The notes under the pieces are model-generated. The model had not been told where the DNA came from. It saw only the letters and a program-made list of their open reading frames with translations, and did not search any database. A stretch of DNA of 15,000 bases from Actinidia chinensis (taxonomy: Eukaryota > Streptophyta > Magnoliopsida > Ericales > Actinidiaceae), in contig CM018901.1 of the NCBI GenBank assembly GCA_009663005.1, positions 3,347,501-3,362,500 of the forward strand, written 5' to 3'. This document shows, piece by piece, positions 1-8,356 of this stretch. Both the position numbers and the translations under genes were made by a program. Position 1 is the stretch's first letter, and the number at the start of each line of letters is the position of its first letter.

Positions 1-74
1 ATCTGGAAAAACCAAAAGAGTAGCGATTGGAGATGGGATAATATACCAGGTTATATATAGAGAGAGAGTTTTAC
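1..74 (-). other. intron 1 of the eL6 gene (partial)
   Basis: Read on the minus strand, exon 1 ends AG and is followed by GTAAAACT, a normal plant splice donor, then an AT-rich stretch with a short (AG)/(TA) microsatellite at about 50-70. The acceptor and later exons lie beyond the left edge. Keeping the intron argues against a processed retrocopy: this is the native gene or a segmental duplicate. The split Arg codon (AG|G, phase 2) falls just where the conserved eL6 sequence changes from KPTKLR to its next block. Confidence 0.6.
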
Positions 75-328
75 CTGAGCTTAGTGGGTTTGGGCTTGCG
101 CTTGTTGAGAAGGGGCTTCTTGACATCGTCAGCGGGGTAAAACTTAGGTGGCTTCTCGGCGGCGGCGGGCTCCGCCGGCTTCTTGTCGTGACGGGGGACA
201 ACGCCGCCGTTCTTGGCCTGAATGGCCCACATCCCCTCTTGTGAACTCTTCTACCTCGAGAACTTCCCCACACCACAGATCAGATCTGGGTTTCGGCACA
301 CCTTTGCGGTCTTCTGTGACGGGGCCAT
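75..328 (-). pseudogene. RPL6: 60S ribosomal protein L6 (eL6), exon 1, with in-frame stop
   Basis: eL6 is a structural protein of the cytosolic large ribosomal subunit. Minus-strand translation from the ATG at 328-326 gives MAPSQKTAKVCRNPDLICGV then GKFSR, the plant eL6 N-terminus. After a TAG at 253-251 the same frame resumes with [16 protein letters not shown], then [20 protein letters not shown] and PKPTKLR, again classic eL6. Between the blocks the family has about nine residues (SQMYHKRGL type). Here there are eight codons, one of them TAG and most of the rest changed, so the reading frame is kept but the product would stop after 25 residues. A GT-AG removal here would be only about 20 nt, too short for an intron. 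Re-initiation at the ATG at 232-230 would give an N-truncated protein. The native start is chosen over the ATG at 478 because the latter would translate the promoter. Identity is near certain; whether it is a true pseudogene or a sequencing error is open. Confidence 0.85.
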
Positions 329-414
329 GGATGCTCTATCTCTCTCACTGCAGACGAAAGTGCGAGGGAAGGTGATGCCGAGTGCCTCTTGATATATGTA
401 CACGGCTTGTTTAT

Positions 415-470
415 AAACCCTAGGTTTTCTTTTTCTTGGGCCTGGGCTGGGCTCGGGCTTGGGCTGGGCT
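415..470 (-). promoter_or_regulatory. ribosomal-protein-type promoter: telo-box plus TGGGCY cluster
   Basis: A telo-box AAACCCTA lies at 415-422. Upstream of it, relative to the leftward eL6 gene, are five TGGGCY (site II) elements at 437-442, 443-448, 448-453, 460-465 and 465-470. Telo-boxes combined with site II motifs are an established feature of plant ribosomal-protein and other growth-related promoters. They lie about 90-140 bp upstream of the eL6 ATG, and the leader between (about 329-400 read on the minus strand) is pyrimidine-rich, as usual for such genes. The tract is only moderately repetitive, so some of the TGGGCT copies may come from local slippage. Confidence 0.6.
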
Positions 471-478
471 CGCGTCAA

Positions 479-1130
479 GCCCGTTATGGTCCCTTGGTCT
501 TATAACATTTTAAACTTTTAGAAAATTACATAATAAACTCTAGGATTTGGCATTGGTAACAAATTAGACTCTAATCTTTTGATTTTTGTAAGTTAAAGCC
601 TAAATTGTTTAAGTTGGTAACTTGGTATATATAGGGGTGAATTTTTCATTTTTATTGACCTTCATTATTGTCACACCACCATCGCCACCACAACCATCTT
701 CACCCATTTCCTTGGTACAGATGCCACCACCAACCCAGCCATTCCCTCAATGACACTTTGTCCCTCCACTATCGCCATTCCTCTTTCATATCTATCTATT
801 TGTTAACTTCACAATCCAAAATCGAAAGAAAAAAAGGACAAAATCATCAATGATGGCTGTTTAGGGGTTAAATTAGAATATTAGATTCTCAAGTGTGCAC
901 CATCATGATTGGTGGGATCGACCCAAACCCCGTTCTTGTCTGGGCTAGCAAACTATATTGACTAGATAACAAAATGCAGGTGAAGAATCCCAGGATATTG
1001 AGCACCAACTCTTTTATATAAGGGGTATTTTAGTCTTTGTGCCACCCATGAGGCTTGTTGGACTACAGAGGAAGTCGTGACACTAACTGGAAGATAACAT
1101 TTATCAGTGAGACTTATCTATAATTTCAAA
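479..1130. other. AT-rich intergenic DNA, no gene recognised
   Basis: No coding sequence could be supported. A CCACCA/CATCAC-rich patch at about 670-760 gives a short His-rich reading frame with no domain and no conserved context. A slightly less AT-rich stretch at about 890-1080 could be a relic of a mobile element, but no terminal repeats were identified. It ends in an 18-base A-run at about 1127-1144. Confidence 0.4.
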
Positions 1131-1176
1131 AAAAAAAAAAAAAAGATGCCATTCGTACAAGTAGGCCACAGAAAAT

Positions 1177-1410
1177 ATTGAAAACACAATTAGTTCAAGC
1201 AGGTGATATTAGATTTTTTTGATAATTCGGTATCTAGCCTAAAGATCATAAAAGTTATTGGAAATACAATTAGTAAAAGCAAACGATATTAGATAGTTGT
1301 TCCTGTGATTGATTTTTTTTTTTTGATAACTCAATATCTAGCCTAAGAACCAAGTAATTAGAGGACAAATCTGTCCACTAGTAAGACCCTAATAACTCAA
1401 TATCTGGCTC
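1177..1410 (+). repeat. degenerate direct repeat (two copies plus a partial third)
   Basis: Copy 1 starts at 1177 (ATTGAAAACACAATTAGTTC) and ends with GATAATTCGGTATCTAGCCT at 1221-1240. Copy 2 starts at 1257 (ATTGGAAATACAATTAGTAA) and ends with GATAACTCAATATCTAGCCT at 1325-1344, about 24 bp longer because of an insertion before its T-run. A third fragment, AATAACTCAATATCTGGCTC, is at 1391-1410. This is a small local tandem array with no coding potential; its origin is unknown. Confidence 0.7.
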
Positions 1411-1419
1411 TCATGATTA

Positions 1420-3397
1420 ATTTCTCTTTTTTTATGTGTGCACAATTTTTTTTTGCTTGTTTGTTAAGATCTAAGAACTTTCATTAGTTTGAGAGCAAAC
1501 ATTTAAACATGTTATAGTAAAATTTTACTAAAATAAATATAGTGATTTCACCCAGTTAAACTTAGTGAAATTCCACTTATCAAATATTCAAAATCAATGA
1601 ATCTTCATTTATGGATAAGTGAATTTCGTTAAAAAAAAATTGAATTTTAGCTTTTAATAATTTTTTTAATATCATATTTTTTTTGTAATTGACCCTCGAT
1701 TTTTAATTTTTAGGACTCAATTTTAAAAATTTAATAACTTTTAGGTATTGAAATCAAAACTTACTGAAATTTAATGACTGCAACGTCAATGAATTTCCTA
1801 CAAATTGGTGGGTGTAACAGTGTATGCGGTTGAGGCATTGGTGGTTGTGCTGCGGTGGAGAGAGTCGCGGAAAGAGGTGGCAAAATTCACCGACACTAAA
1901 CTTTGGTTTATACTTATTTTTTTCATTATAATTAAACTATAATAATTATATTTTTTTTATTTTTTCAAAGAAGCTCATAACCTATACTTGGTACTAAAAA
2001 TTATAAAAAATATTTTTTAGAGTCGTATCATAACTGTATTTTTATCCATGTATTACTTTTGTAAATTATATTATACTGATGCACTCATATCGCACCCGTC
2101 AGTAGCTCTAGAAATGTCTAAGTGAAAGAGGTTTGAATTTTTATAGTTAAATTCTTATTTGATGGACTGATTGTTTCAGAATGTTTTATTAATGAATATG
2201 GCTGAGTTCCCTTGAAAAGATAATTTTTACAAGAAAAATTACCTTTGAAGAAGGAGCAATTTAATTTTCTATTTTTACCGTTACATAGTTACATCATGCT
2301 TTTATTTCAAAGGCAATGACGAATAGAAAAGAAAGAAAAAAAACACTTTCTTTATTTCATCTTTTCCTCCTTATTTCTAGTATCTACTCCTAACGAATCA
2401 ACCATTGCTTTCAACTGCAGAGTCAGAGTTTTTCGTTAGTGGAAATCATTAAAAAAGATTTTTTGAAATTTACAAAACTTACAAAAATAAGATGAAGATA
2501 CTAGAAAATGAACACTTAAATTTATCTATAGAATGAGTAGTGAAATTTTTCAGTTTGATTATTCGACGAATCTTTCACTTATAAATTTATCTCTGAAATT
2601 AATAGTGAAATTTATCTTTGAAAATACGGAGGTTTGCAAGAGAGATTGCTCCTAAAAAGTCACTAGAGATTCGCTAAAAAAGTTGTTGGAAGCCGGTTGG
2701 AACTTGGCCTCGGGCCACCGGTGGTGGTTTTCAGAGAGAGGGTAGGGATGGCGAGGGTGTAGTGAGAAGTAAAAAGTGGTATAGAGAGTACAAAAATATT
2801 TTTATCCGGTGCCATCAAAAAAGAGTTTTGACTTTAAAATTTTTGTAACATAGATCAAATGTGTTAGAATTTAAGTGACATAATCGTAAAAAACAACAAA
2901 AATTCATTTAAACACTTAAGAAAAGCACGAGCCAAACAAGACCTAAGTACTCATGCCGACTTTTTTTCACAAACAACACTTCATGAAAACCATTAAAGAT
3001 GCTAGGTTAAAAAGCTTTGAAAACAATTGTTTTTTTGTGTGTGTGTGTTATTTAGCTACAAGGGCCAAAAAGTAAAAACCAAATTTAATAAAAGTGTCTA
3101 GCCGAACATATTTTTACATAATGTTTTTGGTTCTTTCACTACAAACTAAAACACTTGGGCATTTTATATCCTTCTTAATGACACTCCCACCTTTTTTTTG
3201 TGTGTCTAATCTTTTTATTTGTAAATTATTTTTTTCCAAAAACAACAACAACAACAGAACACACAGCAAAAAAAATAAAAACACAACACTTGAGGGCAAA
3301 AATGGAAGGCCAAAAGATTTTGGAAAGATTGCTTGCTTAGCATTCATTCCTTGGTAACCAAGGCAAGAAACGATATGTACAAGTGATAAATGAAGGC
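1420..3397. other. AT-rich intergenic DNA with minor repeats
   Basis: No gene is supported. Visible structure: a small imperfect inverted repeat, TGAAATTCCACTTATC at 1566-1581 against GGATAAGTGAATTTCG at 1613-1628; a 64-bp-spaced direct repeat around 2513-2549 and 2577-2614 (AAATTTATCT...AGTGAAATTT); a GC-richer patch at about 2690-2765; and a short (GT)n at about 3035-3048. Overlapping reading frames on both strands at 3094-3413 are low-complexity and match no family I recognise. Parts may be decayed transposons. Confidence 0.4.
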
Positions 3398-3892
3398 TTA
3401 ATTTCTCATACACCCCCTAAATTATTATATTTTATCACTTCCATTCCCTCGTTTAAAAAATAAATCATATTGACTCATTTAACTCTTTAATTATATCACG
3501 TACACCCATTCTATTACTAATCTATTTAAAATAGTGACGAAAATCGATCACTTGTTATTCACATATTTTAATTAAATGCCACTATATCCAAAATATCATA
3601 TGTTTTATGAGAAAAAAGTCAATACTTTATATACAAGTTTATGCAAATATTGTGAAAACAAACCTAACTCTTATTAATAAGGCCTTATACATAGCGTTAA
3701 TTTATTTTTAGCAAAAAAAAAAAGAATATTTGGATGTAAAGGCATATAATTGAAATACATGGACATCTTGAGATCAATTTTTATTACTATTTCACACGAA
3801 TGAATAATAAAATGAGTATAAGTGATATAATTAAATAATTAGAGAGAATGAAAGTGATAACAGACGATAGTTGGGGGTGTGCGAGAAATTAA
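3398..3892. mobile_element. fold-back MITE with long terminal inverted repeats
   Basis: The left end reads TTAATTTCTCATACACCCCC. The reverse complement of the right end reads TTAATTTCTCGCACACCCCC. The similarity continues inwards through TTATCACTTCCATTC / TTATCACTTTCATTC, TTTAATTATATCAC in both arms, and AATTAAATGCC / AATTATATGCC, giving arms of roughly 200 bp (3398-3600) and 170 bp (3721-3892) around a loop of about 120 bp. The left arm has an insertion of some 40 bp. The element is flanked by TTAA at 3398-3401 and 3889-3892, so the target duplication could be TTAA or TA; the palindromic ends prevent a firm choice. There is no transposase reading frame, so it is non-autonomous. Superfamily is not assigned. 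Confidence 0.75.
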
Positions 3893-3899
3893 TCAGAAA

Positions 3900-4363
3900 A
3901 TCTATGTTATCTCCACATTGCCTGCTTCTCTCTCTGCTCTGTTTTCAAATCTCCTTCTGTAACTGTCCGCCACTTTCCTTTCTTGGATCTGAACAAATCA
4001 TATTCTACTAATTTCAACCGCTTAGTCCTCTTCCTTTTCTTCATCTTCATGTATGAATTTTCATAGATAAGTTAGTAATTTGTATTCTGACTTTTCATCT
4101 ACGTATGATGAAACACTTTTTTACATGCAAAAGTGTACATATACATCGTTAAATTGAAAAGGGTTTGTATGGATTGCATTTTTAAGATTTCGGTTTCTTC
4201 GGTTTTGATCTGACATTGTGTTTTTCTTTTGATTTCAGATCATTGGCGGATTTTAGGCAGACGAATTACAGCATTAATTTCCCAATCTTTCTCTCTTTAT
4301 GGTAACCAAGTCAAACATGATTTGAGGGTTTCAAGGCAGAGATTAACGTTTCAAATTCCATAC

Positions 4364-4398
<35 letters not shown>

Positions 4399-4469
4399 GT
4401 TTAGGAAATTAGCTCTCCATTTGTAACGACTCTATATTTCATGATTACCCACATCCCTTCTTCTAGGGT

Positions 4470-4514
<45 letters not shown>

Positions 4515-4599
4515 GGTATATACTAACCAACGGTTGGTTCTTCATTCTTCGAAACTCTTGAAGATTCACTTTTAGTCCAATTCTTGCAAATCACACACA
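3900..4599 (+). promoter_or_regulatory. MCTP leader region with probable 5'-UTR intron and uORFs
   Basis: The stretch is pyrimidine-rich (repeated CTTCTCTCTCTGCTC-like sequence near 3920) and fits a plant 5' UTR. A donor GTATGAATTT at 4051 and an acceptor preceded by TTTTCTTTTGATTTC, ending AG at 4237-4238, would define a 188-nt intron. The mature leader would hold two very short upstream ORFs: ATG at 4299-4301 ending TGA at 4323-4325 (8 residues), and ATG at 4441-4443 ending TGA at 4471-4473 (10 residues). A reverse telo-box TAGGGTTT is at 4464-4471. No clear TATA box or start site could be fixed. The intron is a prediction from splice consensus only. Confidence 0.45.
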
Positions 4600-4658
4600 A
4601 TGAGCCAAAACCCAAATCAGAATCAAACGCCAACTCAAAATCAAACACAAGGCCCTTC

Positions 4659-4708
<50 letters not shown>

Positions 4709-4746
4709 ATATCGGTCATGGCAGCATCAGAGTGGCCACAACCTTG

Positions 4747-4777
<31 letters not shown>

Positions 4778-4778
4778 T

Positions 4779-4814
<36 letters not shown>

Positions 4815-4894
4815 AGCTAATACTTGTTATGACCCTTGTGTTGAAGTGAGACTTGGGAACTACAATGGTGTGACAAAGCATGCTGAAAACGATT

Positions 4895-4930
<36 letters not shown>

Positions 4931-4952
4931 GAGACCGAATTCAGTCCTCATT

Positions 4953-4994
<42 letters not shown>

Positions 4995-5034
4995 AGATTG
5001 CATTGGGAAGATTGCGTTTGAAATCCGTGATGTG

Positions 5035-5067
<33 letters not shown>

Positions 5068-5226
5068 TCGCAGTGGTATAGATTGGAGAATAGAGGCGGA
5101 GGTAGGGTCCGAGGAGAGTTGATGGCAGCTGTTTGGATGGGGACTCAAGCTGATGAGGCGTTTCCGGATGCTTGGCATTTGGATTCTGCCGGGGTCGACA
5201 GTGACGGGGTCACGAACATTCGATCC

Positions 5227-5279
<53 letters not shown>

Positions 5280-5366
5280 TAAGGAATTGGAGCCTAGTGA
5301 TAAGAATAGGCCCCCGGATGTTTTTGTTAAGGCTTCTTTAGGGAATTTTGTTATGAAAAGTAAGAA

Positions 5367-5405
<39 letters not shown>

Positions 5406-5421
5406 TTTGATGTTTGTGGCT

Positions 5422-5466
<45 letters not shown>

Positions 5467-5534
5467 TTGGCACCCAACAAGGATGAGGTTTTGGGTAGGT
5501 GTAGGATTCCTCTAAAGAATGTGGAGAAAAGGCT

Positions 5535-5594
<60 letters not shown>

Positions 5595-5643
5595 CGGTAA
5601 GAAGGAGCTAAAAGTTGTCGGTAGAATTCATTTGAGGGTCTGC

Positions 5644-5694
<51 letters not shown>

Positions 5695-5820
5695 CTTAGA
5701 GCAACAGGTAATCATTCGTGCACACCGAGCATTGGGGTTTTGGAATTAGGGATTTTGAGTGCTGAAGGGTTGTCTGAAATGAAGAAGAAGGACGGTCGTG
5801 GAACCACGGATGCCTATTGC

Positions 5821-5891
<71 letters not shown>

Positions 5892-5912
5892 ACAGTACAC
5901 CTGGGAGTTTTT

Positions 5913-5948
<36 letters not shown>

Positions 5949-5971
5949 TAATTGTCATTTGCAAGGAGGAA

Positions 5972-6042
<71 letters not shown>

Positions 6043-6096
6043 AGGGTTTACACACATTCGTATCCGCTCATAATCTTGCATTCTTCTGGGGTAAAG

Positions 6097-6161
<65 letters not shown>

Positions 6162-6168
6162 CTATGTG

Positions 6169-6199
<31 letters not shown>

Positions 6200-6212
6200 A
6201 CCCGCTATCGAG

Positions 6213-6256
<44 letters not shown>

Positions 6257-6315
6257 CCATGAGGATGAGCCGGGCTGATCCTCCGGTAGGAGAAAGGTCG
6301 GTGGATATATGTTGA
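4600..6315 (+). CDS. MCTP N-terminal part: three C2 domains
   Basis: This 571-residue frame starts at the ATG that follows an A-rich context (CACACAATGAGC) and ends at TGA 6313-6315. Residues 1-27 are an Asn/Gln/Pro-rich, unstructured leader. C2A covers about 56-160 (LYVRVVKAKDLPPK, NPEWNQVF, GELMAAVWMGTQADEAFPDA just after it). C2B covers about 217-325 (LWYLRVNVIEAKELEPSDK, NPMWNEDLMFVAAEPFEE, PNKDEVLGR). C2C covers about 377-490 (IGVLELGILSAEGL, DGRGTTDAYCVAKYGQKWIR, NPKWNEQYTW). Putative calcium-ligand acidic residues are visible in C2C at D398, D404 and D450. In C2A the usual DPYVEV is DPCVEV. Residues 530-562 (MHYLHPL, LRHQATQVIAMRMSRADPP) are the conserved start of PRT_C. The last nine residues (VGERSVDIC) have left the family consensus. 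If translated as is, the product would be cytosolic C2 domains without a membrane anchor. Confidence 0.85.
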
Positions 6316-6383
6316 TGTTGGTTCGTCACTGTGGGCAGAGAAGAAGCAAGTGCTAATATTTGCAGGATTTAATTAGGTTCTAA

Positions 6384-6608
6384 TTGTTTTTGGGTAAATT
6401 GCAATGGGCTATGAGATACGCTCTTGGAAAACCTTTATCAACAATTTTAGTCTACGCATCGTGTTTGGTCAGTGCCATTTATCCGAAAGTATCTTTGTCC
6501 CTTTTTTGGTTAGCTCTTTTAGGGATTGGGATGTGGAACTGCTGGAAGAGACCGACACAGCCACCTCACATGGATGCCAGGCTTTCTTATGCCAATACAG
6601 CAAGTGCC

Positions 6609-6651
<43 letters not shown>

Positions 6652-6680
6652 AAGCCGATGTTGTGAAAGCGAGGTACGAC

Positions 6681-6712
<32 letters not shown>

Positions 6713-6719
6713 GGTGCTT

Positions 6720-6750
<31 letters not shown>

Positions 6751-6763
6751 GTTCTTTGGTGAA

Positions 6764-6808
<45 letters not shown>

Positions 6809-6873
6809 TATTGCTATGGTAGTGTGTGCTTTCGTTCCCGTCAAATGGATGTGTTTGTTCACGGCTTTTTATT

Positions 6874-6937
<64 letters not shown>

Positions 6938-6965
6938 GCCCGCAAAAGCAGACAGCTTGTTGTGA
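6384..6965 (+). CDS. MCTP C-terminal part: PRT_C transmembrane region
   Basis: This open frame of about 190 residues has no upstream ATG of its own (its first codon is TTG) and continues the gene at 4600. It encodes the plant MCTP C-terminus: a hydrophobic pair of segments at about residues 19-50, a cytosolic linker with PPHMDARLS, ELDEEFDTFPTSR, YDRLR and GDLATQGER, then WRDPRAT, a second hydrophobic region at about 134-165, and the family-typical end RHPRFR...NFFRRLPAKADSLL. The stop is TGA at 6963-6965. All signature motifs are intact, so decay is confined to the junction at about 6286-6400. As an isolated frame it is unlikely to be expressed. Confidence 0.8.
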
Positions 6966-7108
6966 GAGCTTCCTTTCCTGCCTTAGTCAGTAAAGTTCTT
7001 GTTAGATGCAATGATTTTGAATCATGTTTCTTTTATTTATTTGGTGCTTAATACTTCTGGATTATGGTTTGATGTTCATTTCACTTTAAAAAAAATGAAC
7101 TCATATTC

Positions 7109-7143
<35 letters not shown>

Positions 7144-7548
7144 CTGGTTAAATCTCATCGACAATGTGGGTCGATTTAAATCATTTTTGGATTGCATCAA
7201 GTACATCCAGTAACTCTAGATGGCTCATCTTCTGTTTTTTTTTTTTTTCGTGTTTGCATTTTTTTGAAATTGTTTCATGGTGAATTTGTGATGCAGTAGG
7301 TCCAATAAAAACTGCCAAAGAGTCAGCAGAAGTATACTTTCTTTGTGTGCATATGCTTCTACATATATAGATATAGATATAAGTGCAAATTAGTTTATTT
7401 TTTTTTTTGGATTATGATCTTATGCATGATGCTCCTAATACCAAAGCGATGGGTAGCGGGAAATCATACTCTTCACTCACACTGCTGAAATCCATGGGAA
7501 TGATTTCTTTTAGGTAAAGCTTTAGTGCAAGCTAGAGACCTATCTATA
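6966..7548 (+). other. MCTP 3' UTR and downstream AT-rich DNA
   Basis: Just after the MCTP stop the sequence is T-rich, as expected of a plant 3' UTR, with a possible poly(A) signal AATAAA at about 7305. Exact cleavage cannot be placed. Further right there are T-runs (about 7237-7249, 7400-7409) and an (AT/GATA)-like microsatellite at about 7362-7382. No coding sequence is supported. Confidence 0.35.
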
Positions 7549-7744
7549 TATTCAATAGTGATAGGTACACACCTACTTTTGAATGTGTACAAGACATATT
7601 CATTTTTGCCCTCTCACAAAACAAGTGGAACTCGCCGAATTTTCACGTTTTTCTAAAAATCCTAATTAGAACGGGTCCCAATTATTTTGTGAAAAGGCAA
7701 AATGGGTGTGTCTTGTACATATAGTGTGTACCAATCATTATTCA
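7549..7744. mobile_element. short MITE (about 184 bp) with inverted arms and 6-bp flanking repeat
   Basis: TATTCA occurs at 7549-7554 and again at 7739-7744, flanking inverted arms. The left arm (7555-7622) reads inwards GTGATAGGTACACAC, TGTACAAGACA, ATTTTTGCC, TCTCACAAAA. The reverse complement of the right arm (7684-7738) reads ATGATTGGTACACAC, TGTACAAGACA, ATTTTGCC, TTCACAAAA. The arms nearly fill the element, leaving a loop of about 60 bp. There is no coding capacity. The 6-bp repeat may be the visible part of a longer, mutated target duplication, so the superfamily is left open. Confidence 0.7.
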
Positions 7745-8149
7745 TCCCCATATATCAAGGAGGACCCCTTTTTTTAGGGCCAAAAAAAATCTTCATCCAG
7801 TTTTTTCTCTCTCTCTCTAATTGTGAGAGTCCTCTTTTATCAAATCTCCCAGCCAACCCATCCAAGAGCCTGCTGCCAATTGTTGTCATGCCCTTCTTTT
7901 GTGAAGTCCTTTCCAATTCAACCTTAAATGCCGCGCCTAATGACATTCAGCCCTCTGAAACTTAGGATTGCATTTAGTTTGGTCCCAAAACTTATATTTG
8001 ACATCTTCTGTTGTCTCTGGTTTAAATACATCGCATCTCATCAATTTTATCCAATTACACATATAATACCCAAAATACAAGACAATAGTAAACCGTAACA
8101 ATGAATATGAAATTATACGCAATCGAGGCAAAATTTATCCAATTCATGA
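7745..8149. other. intergenic DNA, no gene recognised
   Basis: Contains a (CT)n stretch at about 7806-7819 and AT-rich sequence. Reading frames here (for example 7702-7965) begin inside the MITE, lack any motif I recognise and are not credited. Confidence 0.35.
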
Positions 8150-8356
8150 GACCTAACACCAAGACTCCTACACAAAAAGAGGAGTGAATATATTGGTTCA
8201 TCATCCTCTTCCCAATCTCAGAAAAACAAAAAAGTTACTCCTGTATCGAAGGAAACTATGGCTAATATTGTAGCCAAAACTATGACTTATATAGACCGTA
8301 TGAATATTAGACATACTAGAGAATCTCCTTCAGATTCTAACAGGGCTATTATTTAA
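8150..8356 (+). other. unidentified short open frame at the satellite border
   Basis: The frame is open from just after TGA 8147-8149 to TAA 8354-8356 (68 codons); the first ATG in frame is at 8258. It encodes a Ser-rich, Lys-rich segment (SSSSSQSQKNKKVTPVSKET) followed by MANIVAKTMTYIDRMNIRHT. Composition is normal, unlike the A-rich DNA immediately to the right. The polar linker then helix-like pattern could be a fragment of a retroelement gag-type protein, but I do not recognise the family and it may be chance. Confidence 0.25.

Larger units (their letters stand above)
4600..6965 (+). pseudogene. MCTP-family (multiple C2 domain and transmembrane region) gene, frame-disrupted
   Basis: Plant MCTPs (FTIP1/QUIRKY family) are anchored in the ER by a C-terminal hairpin and use C2 domains to bind anionic lipids and calcium. 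Members act as ER-plasma membrane tethers at plasmodesmata or in florigen transport. This copy has the full order C2-C2-C2-PRT_C over about 2.37 kb without introns in the coding part, and would be close to 790 residues, a usual family length. The break lies between residue 562 and the transmembrane region. Reading rightwards, recognisable codons move from the first frame to YML in a second frame (6306-6314), to DVGSSLWAEKKQ in a third (6314-6349), meet TAG at 6374-6376, and return to the second frame from about 6384 (KLQWAMRYALGKP). At least two single-base losses, one compensating change and one stop are needed. A spliced intron does not repair it. Either a young pseudogene or a badly sequenced real gene; conservation outside the lesion is excellent. 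Confidence 0.8.

Noticed and set aside
251..478. Longer eL6 start at 478
   Set aside because: The extra 50 residues are Pro/Arg-rich translation of the telo-box/TGGGCY promoter; the family start is MAPSQK at 328.
668..853. His-rich 61-residue plus-strand frame
   Set aside because: A product of CACCA/CATCAC repeats, with no domain, no conserved neighbours and a composition typical of chance frames.
3094..3413. Overlapping frames on both strands
   Set aside because: Low complexity, one spanning into the MITE, and no recognisable motif.
4661..4673. Telomere-like CTAACCCTAACCC
   Set aside because: Lies inside the MCTP N-terminal leader and encodes Pro-Asn repeats; too short to be an interstitial telomere.
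6286..6365. An 80-nt GT-AG intron (ccg|gtagga ... tttgcag|gat) that would explain the MCTP frame break
   Set aside because: Removing it gives gat tta att agg ttc taa, an immediate stop, and the removed part contains recognisable family codons (YML, DVGSSLWAEKKQ).
6384..6965. The C-terminal MCTP frame as a separate gene
   Set aside because: It begins at TTG without promoter or ATG context and completes the family homology of the gene directly upstream.
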